Shown in pieces: positions 44,346 to 52,750 of a stretch of DNA of 64,000 nt. The translations under genes were made by a program, and so were the position numbers. Position 1 is the stretch's first letter; the number at the start of each line of letters is the position of its first letter. The notes below the pieces were generated by a model, which ran no database searches, was not told where the DNA came from, and saw only the letters and a program-made list of their open reading frames with translations. The stretch is taken from assembly GCF_014203535.1 (NCBI RefSeq), contig NZ_JACHJI010000005.1:124001-188000 (forward strand), in the 5' to 3' direction. The DNA is from Streptomyces griseomycini (GTDB lineage Bacteria; Actinomycetota; Actinomycetes; Streptomycetales; Streptomycetaceae).

Positions 44346-45560
44346 ATGGACACGGCAACGGTGAACTCGCGGTTGGACGGGGCACGCTGCGTCGACGCCG
44401 GAACACGCGACCGCATCTGCGAGGAGACCGCCGCGGCGTTGCTGGCGGCGGGGACGGTACCGTCCTTCGAGGTGCGCTCGGCGGACCTGCGCGCGGACCC
44501 CTACTTCAGGTGTGCCGACCGCTACTGGCGGAGTCGTTTCCTGCACCGGCCCACCGCGCGCACGGCCTTCGAGTGCGCGCGGTGGATGGCGGACCACGTG
44601 CGGGACGAGAACTGGGGCGAGGTCGCCGAGCAGTGGGCTCTGGGCAACGGGTTCCTGAACAGGGGGAGCGTGGAGTCCGCGGAACAGGTCGCGGAGGCGG
44701 TGGGAGAGGCGGGCACCGGCCCGGAGGCCGAGCGGATCGGGTTCTTCCTCACGCTGTTCCAGGCGGGCAAGCTGCGGGCGAACTTCTGCTTCGACGAGTT
44801 GCACGCCTTCCTGGAGTTCTCCTCCCCGGCCGCGGCCGCCGGCTCCCTGCGCGAGAGACCCGTCTTCGTGGCGCTCCGGTCGTTCGCCGCGTTCGGCAGC
44901 CGGACACTGACGGCCGCGTACGCCTGTGAGCTGCTGGAGCAGGCCTGGTCCGCGGCGGGGCGCACCCGGCACACGGTGGACATCTGCCTCAACGGCCTGG
45001 CCTTCGCCGCCCCTTTCGAAGGCCAGGGCGAGCTGCTGCGCGACCGGGCGGCGGAGGCGGTGGAGGCCTACCCCGACGACCACATGTTCCACGGGCGCCT
45101 GGCCGCCGGGCTGCACCTGTGCGGGCAGTACGACGCGGCGCTGCGGAGCATCGACACCGCACTCGCCCTGCTGGCGACGAGTCCCACCGCCAGCCTCGGC
45201 GTGCTGCAGGACCAGTACCTGACGAAGCGGGAGGCGATCCGTGAGGGACGTCTGCAGGCCCTGCGGGACGCGGAGCAGCAACGCCGCTGGGAACGGCAGA
45301 CGGCGGCCAACACCCGGGTGGAACGCTCCCTCCACACCTCCTCGGTGCGCGCCGTCGAAGTCGTCGCCGTCTTCACGGCGGCCATCGCCTTCGCCGTGGG
45401 TTCCCTCCAGGTCACCCTCACCGGAGACCTCACGCTGTCGGACCGTCTGTGGCTCCTGGCCGCGCAGGGCGTGGGCCTGGCGGTCTTCGCCCTGCTGGTG
45501 GTCGGCGGGACCTGGCTCATCACCCGCAGCCACCACGGACCGGACCACAGGGAGGAGTGA
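44346..45560 (+). CDS. TPR-like protein with two C-terminal membrane helices, unknown
   Basis: 404 residues. Residues about 20-330 are helical and repeat-like; DDHMFHGRLAAGLHLCGQYD-AAL reads as a tetratricopeptide-type unit. After a charged helix (AEQQRRWERQTAANTRVERS) come two transmembrane segments: VVAVFTAAIAFAVGSLQVTL and LLAAQGVGLAVFALLVVGGT. The large domain would face the cytoplasm. I do not recognise the family. GGGAGCGC lies before the ATG. It is divergent from the fetB remnant by 34 bp. Confidence 0.72.
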   Translation: MDTATVNSRLDGARCVDAGTRDRICEETAAALLAAGTVPSFEVRSADLRADPYFRCADRYWRSRFLHRPTARTAFECARWMADHVRDENWGEVAEQWALGNGFLNRGSVESAEQVAEAVGEAGTGPEAERIGFFLTLFQAGKLRANFCFDELHAFLEFSSPAAAAGSLRERPVFVALRSFAAFGSRTLTAAYACELLEQAWSAAGRTRHTVDICLNGLAFAAPFEGQGELLRDRAAEAVEAYPDDHMFHGRLAAGLHLCGQYDAALRSIDTALALLATSPTASLGVLQDQYLTKREAIREGRLQALRDAEQQRRWERQTAANTRVERSLHTSSVRAVEVVAVFTAAIAFAVGSLQVTLTGDLTLSDRLWLLAAQGVGLAVFALLVVGGTWLITRSHHGPDHREE

Positions 45561-45596
45561 GCGTTCCGCCGCACGCCTCCGGGCGTGGCCGATCCG

Positions 45597-46634
45597 TCAG
45601 CCGAGTGCGATCCGCGCCGCCACCGGCAGGTGGTCGCTGCCGGTGGCGGGCAGGGCGCGGATCCGGACGACGGTCGCCGAGCGGGCCATGACCTGGTCGA
45701 TCCGGGCCAGTGGGAAGGCGGCGGGGAAGCTGAAGGCGAAACCCCGCTCCGCCGCGTTCATCCGTGAGGTGATCGGTGCCAGGCCGCGGTCGTCGACGGT
45801 GCCGTTCAGGTCGCCCAGCAGGATGACGGTCCTGAGGTCCTCGGCGGCGACGGCCTCGCCCAGCAGACCGGCGCTCTCGTCGCGCAGGGAGGACTCGAGG
45901 CCGCTCGCCCGCACGCGGACCGAGGGCAGGTGCGCGACGAACGCCGCGACGTCGCCGTACGGCGTGCGGACCACGGTGCGCAGCCCGCGGTTCCAGGCGT
46001 CCGTGACCCCACGGGGCCTGATGTCCAGCAGCCGGGCGCCGGTGAGCGGATACCGCGACCAGAGCCCGACGGTCCCCCGGACCGCGTGGTACGGGTAGCG
46101 TGCGGCGAGGGTCCGCTCGTAGACCGGCAGCGCCCCGGGCACCAGTTCCTGCAGCGCGATGAGGTCGGGCCGGGCGTCGGCCAGGGCGCGGGCCGTGCCC
46201 GCCGGGTCGGGGTTCTCGTCGCTGACGTTGTGCTGCACCACGACCAGGTCGCGCGTGCCCGGCCCGTCCCCGGGCAGCACCAGCCCGCCGAAGAGGTACG
46301 TCCAGGCCGCGACCGGCAGGAGCAGGGCCACCAGCGCCGTCGCGGAACGGCGCAGCAGCGCCAGGCCGAGCAGCGCCACGACCACGAGCCCCAGCCACGG
46401 CAGGAACGACTCCAGCAGACTGCCCACGCGGCCCACGGAGTTGGGCACCGTCCGGTGGAAGGCCAGCAGTCCGGCGGTCACCGCCGCGAGCCCGGCGATC
46501 ACCCGCCCCCGCGTCCAGGCCGACCGTTCCCGCGTCCTCTTCGCGGTGCCCCCGCCCGGTGCCCGCCACCCCGCCCGCCGACGCGGAGCCGCCCCCACCG
46601 CCGACGCCGTACCCCTGTCCACCCGATCCGCCAT
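45597..46634 (-). CDS. Membrane-anchored endonuclease/exonuclease/phosphatase (EEP) family protein
   Basis: 345 residues. Three transmembrane helices lie in the first 125 residues (VIAGLAAVTAGLLAF; FLPWLGLVVVALLGLALL; LVALLLPVAAWTYLFGG). The EEP domain follows outside the membrane: VVVQHNVSDENPD, LIALQELVPG with the metal-binding Glu, FVAHLPSV, LLGDLNGTVDD and IDQVMARSA, ending GSDHLPVAARI with the catalytic Asp-His. Substrate could be nucleic acid, phospholipid or a phosphoester. It ends 36 bp from the convergent TPR-like gene. Confidence 0.84.
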   Translation of the reverse strand: MADRVDRGTASAVGAAPRRRAGWRAPGGGTAKRTRERSAWTRGRVIAGLAAVTAGLLAFHRTVPNSVGRVGSLLESFLPWLGLVVVALLGLALLRRSATALVALLLPVAAWTYLFGGLVLPGDGPGTRDLVVVQHNVSDENPDPAGTARALADARPDLIALQELVPGALPVYERTLAARYPYHAVRGTVGLWSRYPLTGARLLDIRPRGVTDAWNRGLRTVVRTPYGDVAAFVAHLPSVRVRASGLESSLRDESAGLLGEAVAAEDLRTVILLGDLNGTVDDRGLAPITSRMNAAERGFAFSFPAAFPLARIDQVMARSATVVRIRALPATGSDHLPVAARIALG

Positions 46635-46661
46635 GACTTCCCGTCCACTCGGTCCCGTCTG

Positions 46662-49367
46662 TCAGGACGAGCCCGTGGACGCGTCGGTTTCCCGGAGACC
46701 GACCCCACCGCGCCGCGGGCCGGGTCGGACCGGCGGCGCGGGCCGTGCCGCGAGGACGGCGATGTCGTCGTCGCTGTCGGCGCCCAGCCCGATGAGCAGC
46801 TCGTCGCAGAACACGTCCAGGGGCTCGCGGGCCAGAGCGGCGGCGTGCCGGCGGAGCCGGTCCAGCGCGCGGTCCAGGTGCTCGTCGCGGCGCTCGACGA
46901 GCCCGTCGGTGTACAGCAGCACGGTCGAGTGGGCCGGGAGCGCGTCACGGGCGTGGGGGCGGGGCGTGTCGGGGTCCACGCCGAGCAGCAGCCCCGCGCC
47001 GTCCTCCAGATAGCGGGTGCGGCCGTCCGCGCCGACGAGCAGCGGCGGCAGGTGCCCGGCGGAGGAGTGCACCAGCTCCCAGGGGCCGTCCGCCGGCCCT
47101 TTGACCAGGCCGTAGAGGCAGGTCGCGGTGACCTCCCGGTGGAGGCTGTGGTTCGCCAGGTCCAGGCGGCGCAGGACGGTTTCGGGCGGCTCCTGGCGGT
47201 CCACGGCGATGCCGCGCAGCATGCTGCGCAGCTGGCTCATGGCGATGGCCGCGTCGAGGTTGTGCCCGGTGACGTCGCCGATGACCAGCGCCGTGTCCCC
47301 GCTGGGCACGACGAAGCTGTCGTACCAGTCACCGCCGACCTGGGCGGTGGTGGAGGACGCCGCATAGCGGGCGGCCAGCTCCAGGTGCTCGACCTCCGGC
47401 AGCACCGGCAGCAGTGAGCGCTGGAGGCGTTCGGCGATGTTGTGCGTCTGCTGGTGGAGCCGGGCGTTGTCCACGCCCAGGGCGATGTTGCGCACCAGGT
47501 CGTCGATCAGGGGCAGGTCCTCTTCCGTGAACGGCCTGCCCCGGCCGCCGCGGGCCACGGTGAGGACGCCGATGACCTCCCGCCGCGCCCGCAGCGGGAC
47601 GACGACCGCGCTGTTCGCGCCCATGACCCGGAACAGCCCGACGTAGTGGGCGTCCAGCGGGCTCGTCACCTGGTCGGGTGACGGGGGCCCGTCGAGCAGC
47701 AGCGGACCCGCACCGCGCAGTGCGCGGGCCAGGGGCCCCCGGGCGGTGTCGGACACCGGCGGAAGCGGGCCACCGTACTCCTCGGGCCACGGACCGTGCG
47801 GGGAGCGGTGGACGATGCAGACCCGCTCCACCGAGGAGCCCTCGGTGACCAGGTCCACCGCGCACCAGTCGGCCAGCCGTCGGGTGAGGAGCTCGCCCAC
47901 CCGCTGCAGGCCCTCGTCCAGGGTCGGGGCGTTGCCCAACGCCGTCCCCGCGTCGGCCAGCAGGGCGAGCCGCTCGAGCGCCGACGTGTCCGCCCGGCTG
48001 CGGCCCGCTTCCTCCCCGGCGGCACGCGGGGCGGCCGACGGAGGCGGCCGGACGGGTTCCTGAAGGGCCGCGGGCCGGACGCGGCCGGGCGGGCGTGCGG
48101 AGGGGCCGGGAGCGGCCGCCCTCGGGGCGAGCTGGGCGACGAACACCGTGCGGCCGTCGGTCGCCTCCTGCGTCTGGATGAACAGGCGGACGGGAATCAG
48201 GCGCCCGTCGCGGTGCAGCGCGGGCAGTGGCACCGAACGGTCCAGGATCCGGGACTCCCCGCTGAGCAGCAGGGAGAAGAACCCCACCAGGTGACGTTTT
48301 CGGAGGTGCTCCGGGACGAGGGCGGTGAGGGGCTGCCCCACGAGGTCCTCCTCCTGCCAGCCGAGCATGTCCGCGGCGGGCCCGTTCGCCGCGATGATCC
48401 GGTTCCGCTCGTCGGCGGCGAGCGTCGGGACCCTGCTGGCCCGCACCTGGCCGGCGTCCCACGGCACCAGTGCCGAGGGGCCGGTACCCGGCTCCCGGGG
48501 CATCACCGTCCACGCCGTGGGGGCCGCCCCGGCGAGCTGGCCGACGATCTGATCGAGCAGCCACCGATGGAAGGCACGGTGACGCGGGAGGAACGGGAGG
48601 GTCAGCAGGCGCTCTCCGCGGGCGGCCTCCTCCACCAGGTCGAGGACGTCGCGCAGGTCCCGCAGCCGCGGCCCGGCGTCCGGCGGCACCGACAAGGACA
48701 GGGACCCCGTCACCACCTCGGCGCTCCACTGCCGCAGCGCCGCCGTCACACAGGCGGTGAGCACGTTGCTCGTGTCCTGGGCGACGACGAGGTCCTCCGC
48801 CGGCACACCGAGGTCGTGCCCGTCGGCCACGGCCAGGGCGACCTCGCGCAGCAGCGCGTGCCGTTGCTGCTGGGACGCCCGGTAGAGCGCCACCGGCACG
48901 TCGACCAGGGTCACGGTCGTCCCGTCGGAAGCGGGGGGAGGTGCGGTGGTCTCCCACCCGTTCTGCCGCCGTGGCGCCGTCCCGGGCCGCAGCTCGAACC
49001 ACACCGTCTTGCCCGCTTCCTCCACGGTGACGCCGTGCCGGGACGACAACTGCCCCACCAGGGCCAGGCCCCGTCCCGTACCGGCGTACGGCGAGGCCCC
49101 CTGCGGCACGAGCCCGCGGTCCGGCCGCCGGTCGCCCACCCGCACATGGACCGCGTCCTCCTCGGCGCGGGCCGACACCTCCACCTCCGTGCGGGCGTGC
49201 AGCACGACGTTGGTCACCAGCTCACTGACCAGCAGCCGGGCGGTGTCCACCACGTCCGGTGCGACACCGCCGAGAGCGGACCGCACGAAGCACCGAGCCT
49301 CCGCCACGCTCTGCGGCGCTCCGGGGAACCGGCGTGACGGTGCTCCCCGGGCCTTGGGGTCGCCCAT
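46662..49367 (-). CDS. Multidomain regulator: HATPase-PAS-GAF-SpoIIE phosphatase
   Basis: 901 residues. Domains: a histidine-kinase-like ATPase of the anti-sigma type, about 20-130 (LLVSELVTNVVLHA N-box and GTGRGLALVGQLSS); a middle region of helices, about 145-300 (RHALLREVALAVADGHDLGV), fold not recognised; PAS, about 315-420 (NRIIAANGPAADMLGWQEED); GAF, about 490-660; SpoIIE/PP2C phosphatase, about 690-890 (AQVGGDWYDSF, DVTGHNLDAA, YTDGLVERR). Having both the kinase-like and phosphatase domains in one chain, it could control an anti-sigma-factor antagonist. Neighbours give no sigma factor. Confidence 0.9.
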   Translation of the reverse strand: MGDPKARGAPSRRFPGAPQSVAEARCFVRSALGGVAPDVVDTARLLVSELVTNVVLHARTEVEVSARAEEDAVHVRVGDRRPDRGLVPQGASPYAGTGRGLALVGQLSSRHGVTVEEAGKTVWFELRPGTAPRRQNGWETTAPPPASDGTTVTLVDVPVALYRASQQQRHALLREVALAVADGHDLGVPAEDLVVAQDTSNVLTACVTAALRQWSAEVVTGSLSLSVPPDAGPRLRDLRDVLDLVEEAARGERLLTLPFLPRHRAFHRWLLDQIVGQLAGAAPTAWTVMPREPGTGPSALVPWDAGQVRASRVPTLAADERNRIIAANGPAADMLGWQEEDLVGQPLTALVPEHLRKRHLVGFFSLLLSGESRILDRSVPLPALHRDGRLIPVRLFIQTQEATDGRTVFVAQLAPRAAAPGPSARPPGRVRPAALQEPVRPPPSAAPRAAGEEAGRSRADTSALERLALLADAGTALGNAPTLDEGLQRVGELLTRRLADWCAVDLVTEGSSVERVCIVHRSPHGPWPEEYGGPLPPVSDTARGPLARALRGAGPLLLDGPPSPDQVTSPLDAHYVGLFRVMGANSAVVVPLRARREVIGVLTVARGGRGRPFTEEDLPLIDDLVRNIALGVDNARLHQQTHNIAERLQRSLLPVLPEVEHLELAARYAASSTTAQVGGDWYDSFVVPSGDTALVIGDVTGHNLDAAIAMSQLRSMLRGIAVDRQEPPETVLRRLDLANHSLHREVTATCLYGLVKGPADGPWELVHSSAGHLPPLLVGADGRTRYLEDGAGLLLGVDPDTPRPHARDALPAHSTVLLYTDGLVERRDEHLDRALDRLRRHAAALAREPLDVFCDELLIGLGADSDDDIAVLAARPAPPVRPGPRRGGVGLRETDASTGSS

Positions 49368-49530
49368 GAGCCCAGTCTGCCCCAGGGCGCCCGCCCCGCC
49401 CGTGTCCGTGCCGCCGGTGTGTGCCGGACGGGTGAGGCGGGCCGCGCCCGGTCGGCTTCCGCACCGGTTTCACCCGCCGAAGGGGGATACCCGGTCCCCG
49501 ACCCGTTCCCCGCACACCCAGGGAGGATCC

Positions 49531-49773
49531 ATGGCGACAGGCGAAACGGGGTTCAGCGACATCGTGTACGACCTCGTCTCCGTCCAGTACCACTCACTGA
49601 AGGCGGGGCACGACTACGGCCAGTACGTACGCGACGCGGAGAACGCGGACGAGAAGGAGATCGCCGACTTCTTCCGGTCCGTCATGGAACAGGACGCGGA
49701 ACGCGCGGCCCGCTGCCACCGGTTCCTGGTCCGGCTGTCCGGCACGGAGAAGGCCGGCCCCGCGGTTGACTGA
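49531..49773 (+). CDS. Small helical hypothetical protein
   Basis: 80 residues: FSDIVYDLVSVQYHSLKAGH, then YGQYVRDAENADEKEIADFF and FRSVMEQDAERAARCHRFLV. It reads as two to three amphipathic helices with His, Asp and Glu spaced as in four-helix bundles, but no ferritin signature is complete. A strong GGGAGGATCC site precedes the ATG. Similar small proteins are widespread in Streptomyces; function unknown. Confidence 0.72.
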   Translation: MATGETGFSDIVYDLVSVQYHSLKAGHDYGQYVRDAENADEKEIADFFRSVMEQDAERAARCHRFLVRLSGTEKAGPAVD

Positions 49774-49818
49774 CCGGTAGGGGGCGTGGAACGCCGGGGC
49801 CACAAGAAGGACCGGTGG

Positions 49819-49838
49819 CTTTCACGTCATAGTGAAAG
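49819..49838. repeat. 7-bp inverted repeat in the 404-bp gap before ramR
   Basis: CTTTCAC (49819-49825) and GTGAAAG (49832-49838) are separated by GTCATA. It may be an operator or the terminator of the small gene upstream. The rest of 49774-50177 is GC-rich with no clear gene, RNA or promoter. Confidence 0.4.
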
Positions 49839-50177
49839 ACGGCTCTTTCCGGCCGGACGGAACGTCCTTCCCGCACGGCCCGCCACGCGGTGAGCGGCCC
49901 TCCGGCCGGGCCGTGCTCCGCCCCGGCCAGGGCAGCGGTCCGGTCGTCACCGCACGGCCCGGTCCTCCCGCCCCACGGTTTCCCGCCACTTTCCGCGCGG
50001 TCGCGCCCCGCTCTCCCGCCCTCTCCGCGGCGCGGAAAACGGCGTGTTGGTTCCGGTGCACCCGCCCTGTCCGGCTCTGCCGTGTTCCCGTGGCGCGGAA
50101 GGGGGCACTTGGCCGGGTGGCACGGGAGGGCGTCCGGTTGGCCGACGGAACAGCCGGTGAAGAGGGGCGGGGTGGGA

Positions 50178-50774
50178 ATGGTTCGGGTTCTCGTGGTGCA
50201 CGACGAGGGACTCCTTCGTTCGGCGTTGGTCCAACTGCTCAGGTCCGACGACGCGCTGGAGGTCTCCTCCCTGTGCCCCCGTGCCGGCGCACCGGACCAC
50301 CGCGCGGAGCCGACGGACGTGTGCGTGGTCGACGGGGACCGTCTGGAGGGGTCGGGCGCGGCGTACGGCGCGTCCCTCCGGGCGCTGTGCGGGGACCGGC
50401 TCGTCGTGCTGGCGGCCCCGGAGCGCCCGGGCGTGCTCCACCGGGCCTTCGACGGCGGAGCGCTCGGCCTCGTCGACAAGAACGCCTCCGCCCAGCGGCT
50501 GATCACGGCGGTGCACACGGTCGCCAAGGGCGAGCGGTTCCTCGACGAGACGCTCACCGTGGCCCTGCTCAAGGGGGCCCGGATGCCGCTGACCACCCGC
50601 GAGCTGAGCGTCGTGTCCCTGGCCGCCCAGGGGGCGCCGGTGGCCGAGATAGCGGCCCGTCTGCACCTGTCCCGGGGCACCGTCCGCAACTACATGGCCA
50701 CGGCGATCCGGAAGGTGGGGGCGCGCAACCGGGTGGACGCGATCCGCATCGTCCAGAGCGCCGGCTGGACCTGA
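50178..50774 (+). CDS. ramR: RamR-type response regulator of the SapB cluster
   Basis: 198 residues. Receiver-like domain about 1-120: MVRVLVVHDEGLLRSALVQL, with VCVVDGD in the phosphorylation loop and GLVDKN at the conserved Lys. The first acidic pair is His-Asp-Glu instead of Asp-Asp. LuxR/NarL helix-turn-helix about 135-195: LTTRELSVVSLAAQGAPVAE and IAARLHLSRGTVRNYMATAI. RamR activates ramCSAB and aerial growth in Streptomyces coelicolor without a paired kinase. It lies at the 3' side of ramB, convergent. ATG at 50178 with GGGGTGGG upstream; a GTG six nt earlier is possible. Confidence 0.83.
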   Translation: MVRVLVVHDEGLLRSALVQLLRSDDALEVSSLCPRAGAPDHRAEPTDVCVVDGDRLEGSGAAYGASLRALCGDRLVVLAAPERPGVLHRAFDGGALGLVDKNASAQRLITAVHTVAKGERFLDETLTVALLKGARMPLTTRELSVVSLAAQGAPVAEIAARLHLSRGTVRNYMATAIRKVGARNRVDAIRIVQSAGWT

Positions 50775-50791
50775 CCTGACCTGACCTGACC
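50768..50791. repeat. Pentanucleotide tandem repeat across the ramR stop codon
   Basis: GACCT is repeated four times and followed by a partial copy. The ramR TGA (50772-50774) lies inside the first unit. Each unit adds five bases, so changes in copy number after the stop cannot alter the protein. Confidence 0.8.
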
Positions 50792-50826
50792 GGGCGTGGT
50801 GCGCGGGAGCGGGCGCACCGCGCCCG
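50791..50826. terminator. Bidirectional terminator between ramR and ramB
   Basis: CGGGCG-t-GGTGCGC (50791-50804) and GCGCACC-g-CGCCCG (50813-50826) pair as a 6+7 bp stem with one mismatch and an 8-nt loop. It lies 17 bp after ramR and 23 bp after ramB. Confidence 0.75.
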
Positions 50827-50848
50827 GTACGGCGGACGGCCGCCGCGG

Positions 50849-52750
50849 TCAGCGGTGCGAGCCGCCGTTCCAGTGGCCCGTCAGGTCGCGGTAGAGGGGG
50901 GAGCGGGCGAGTACCTCCCGGTGCGTGCCGCACACCGTCCGTACGCCGTCCAGCACCAGGACCCGGTCGGCCCGGACGGCGGACGACAGGCGGTGTGCCA
51001 CCACCAGGAGCGTTCCCGGCCGCCGTGCGAGCGCCTCCTCCGCCCGCGCCTCCGACGCCGGGTCCAGATGGCAGGTCGCCTCGTCGAGCAGCAGCAGCGG
51101 TGCGGCCGACAGGTGGGCGCGCGCCAGGGCGACGAGCTGCCGCTCGCCCTGGGACAGCTCGTCCGGCCGCAGCGGCGCGTCCAGCCCGCCCAGACGCTCG
51201 ACCAGCGGCCGGAGGGCGAGGGAGCGGACGGTGGCGTCGACGTCGGCCCGGCACGCGTCCGGTCGCAGGTAGGTGAGGTTCTCGCCCACCGTGCCGGCGA
51301 AGACGTACGCCTCCTGGGGCACCAGCACGCGCAGGGCGCCGAGCTCGTCGGCGGTGCCTCCGGTGACCGGCCGGCCGGCCACCCGCACCTCGCCGCTGCT
51401 GGGCGCGAGCATTCCCGCGACGAGGCGGGTGAGCGTCGACTTCCCGATGCCGCTCGGCCCGACGACGGCGATGTGCTCGCCGGGGGCGACGCACAGGTCG
51501 AGGGAGTCGAGGACGGGCTCCGCGCGCACGCCGTAGGACAGGGTGACCGCCCGGAACTCCACCGCGGCGGCCGGTCCGCGGGCGGTGGGGACCCCCGGGC
51601 GCGCGGCCCGGGCGGACCGCGGCGTGCCCGCGGCGCCGGCCCCGGCCGCCGCGGGTGCGCCGCGGTCCTCCGGGGAGACGGACGCGCCGTGGTCCCCCGG
51701 CGAAACGGCGTCGGCCGCCGGGGGGCGCCCGGACGGGTGCGCGGGCTCCTGCGGTGCGGGGCCGGCGATCCGGTCCACGACGACCAGCAGCCGGGACCCC
51801 GCCGCGCCGAGCGCGGTCATCAGCGTGTGCACGGCGGGCAGCAGGGACTGGACGAGATAGGTGAAGGCCCCCAGCAGCGCACCGGCCGTCACGCCCCGCT
51901 CGCGCAGCCAGGGCACGGTCACCAGCAGCGTCAGGACGGGCAGGTGGCCCGCGACACCGAGCGCCGCCGTGCGCACCGCCGCCCAGCGGGCCAGGACCCG
52001 CGCCGACGCGGCGGCGCCGGCGACCAGTTCCGCGGCACGCCGCTCCACCTCGGGCCCGGTTCCGCAGGCCGTGAGGTCGCGCAGCGCCGCCCGTGCGCGG
52101 GCCGCGTGGTCGCCCAGCGCCTCGTCGGCCGCCAGGGCCCGCCGCTGGGCCGCGGCCATGGGCCGCAGCGTGGCCAGGAACAGGGCCAGACCCGCGAGCA
52201 GGGGCGGCAGGACCACCACGAGCAGGGCCGGGTGCAGCGACAGCAGCCCCAGCAGGGCTCCGGCGGCGGTGAAGACGAACGAGCGCAGGGTGAGGACGAG
52301 ACCGGCGAAGCTGTCCCGGGCGATCTCGACCTGGTTCGTCAGCCGGGAGACCGCCGCCCGGTCCGTCCCGCCGGGCCGGGCCAGGGCCCCGGCCAGGGAC
52401 CGGTCGACCGCGCGCCGCACGAGGCCGTCGCGCAGCGGCTCCGTCAGTCCGGCCAGCTGGGCGAACACGCCCCGCATCACCGGGGCGCCGAGCAGCACGG
52501 CCACCGCGGCGACGGCGAGCCACCCCAGGCCCCGGCGCGTGTCGGAGGCGAGGAATCCCTGGTCCACGGCGTGCGCGACGCCGTAGCCCACCACGAAGGC
52601 CTGACCCGCCTCGGCCACCGACCAGAGCGCGAGCCGGGCCAGCACCCCCTTCCGGCGGGCGAGGAAGCGACGGGCCGGCGGCACGGTCCGGCGCAGGGCC
52701 CCGGATCCGGTGTCCTTCGCCTCCCCGCGGCTGCCCGCGGCGCCCGTCAC
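50849..52750 (-). CDS. ramB: ABC exporter half-transporter of the SapB cluster
   Basis: 633 residues: six-helix membrane domain about 35-330 and an ATPase domain about 405-630. Walker A is VVGPSGIGKSTLTRLV, the signature is LSQGERQLVALARAH and Walker B is LLLLDEATCHLD. A Pro/Ala-rich linker separates the two parts. GTG at 52750 overlaps the ramA stop (GTGA), so both are coupled. With RamA it exports the SapB lanthipeptide. The frame continues open upstream, but that is an antisense-like extension over ramA in another frame. Confidence 0.9.
   Translation of the reverse strand: MTGAAGSRGEAKDTGSGALRRTVPPARRFLARRKGVLARLALWSVAEAGQAFVVGYGVAHAVDQGFLASDTRRGLGWLAVAAVAVLLGAPVMRGVFAQLAGLTEPLRDGLVRRAVDRSLAGALARPGGTDRAAVSRLTNQVEIARDSFAGLVLTLRSFVFTAAGALLGLLSLHPALLVVVLPPLLAGLALFLATLRPMAAAQRRALAADEALGDHAARARAALRDLTACGTGPEVERRAAELVAGAAASARVLARWAAVRTAALGVAGHLPVLTLLVTVPWLRERGVTAGALLGAFTYLVQSLLPAVHTLMTALGAAGSRLLVVVDRIAGPAPQEPAHPSGRPPAADAVSPGDHGASVSPEDRGAPAAAGAGAAGTPRSARAARPGVPTARGPAAAVEFRAVTLSYGVRAEPVLDSLDLCVAPGEHIAVVGPSGIGKSTLTRLVAGMLAPSSGEVRVAGRPVTGGTADELGALRVLVPQEAYVFAGTVGENLTYLRPDACRADVDATVRSLALRPLVERLGGLDAPLRPDELSQGERQLVALARAHLSAAPLLLLDEATCHLDPASEARAEEALARRPGTLLVVAHRLSSAVRADRVLVLDGVRTVCGTHREVLARSPLYRDLTGHWNGGSHR

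Noticed and set aside
42860..44416. A 518-codon minus-strand frame through the permease remnant
   Set aside because: Only the part around 43817-44311 resembles FetB. The rest is antisense to other genes or out of frame with the GNAT gene.
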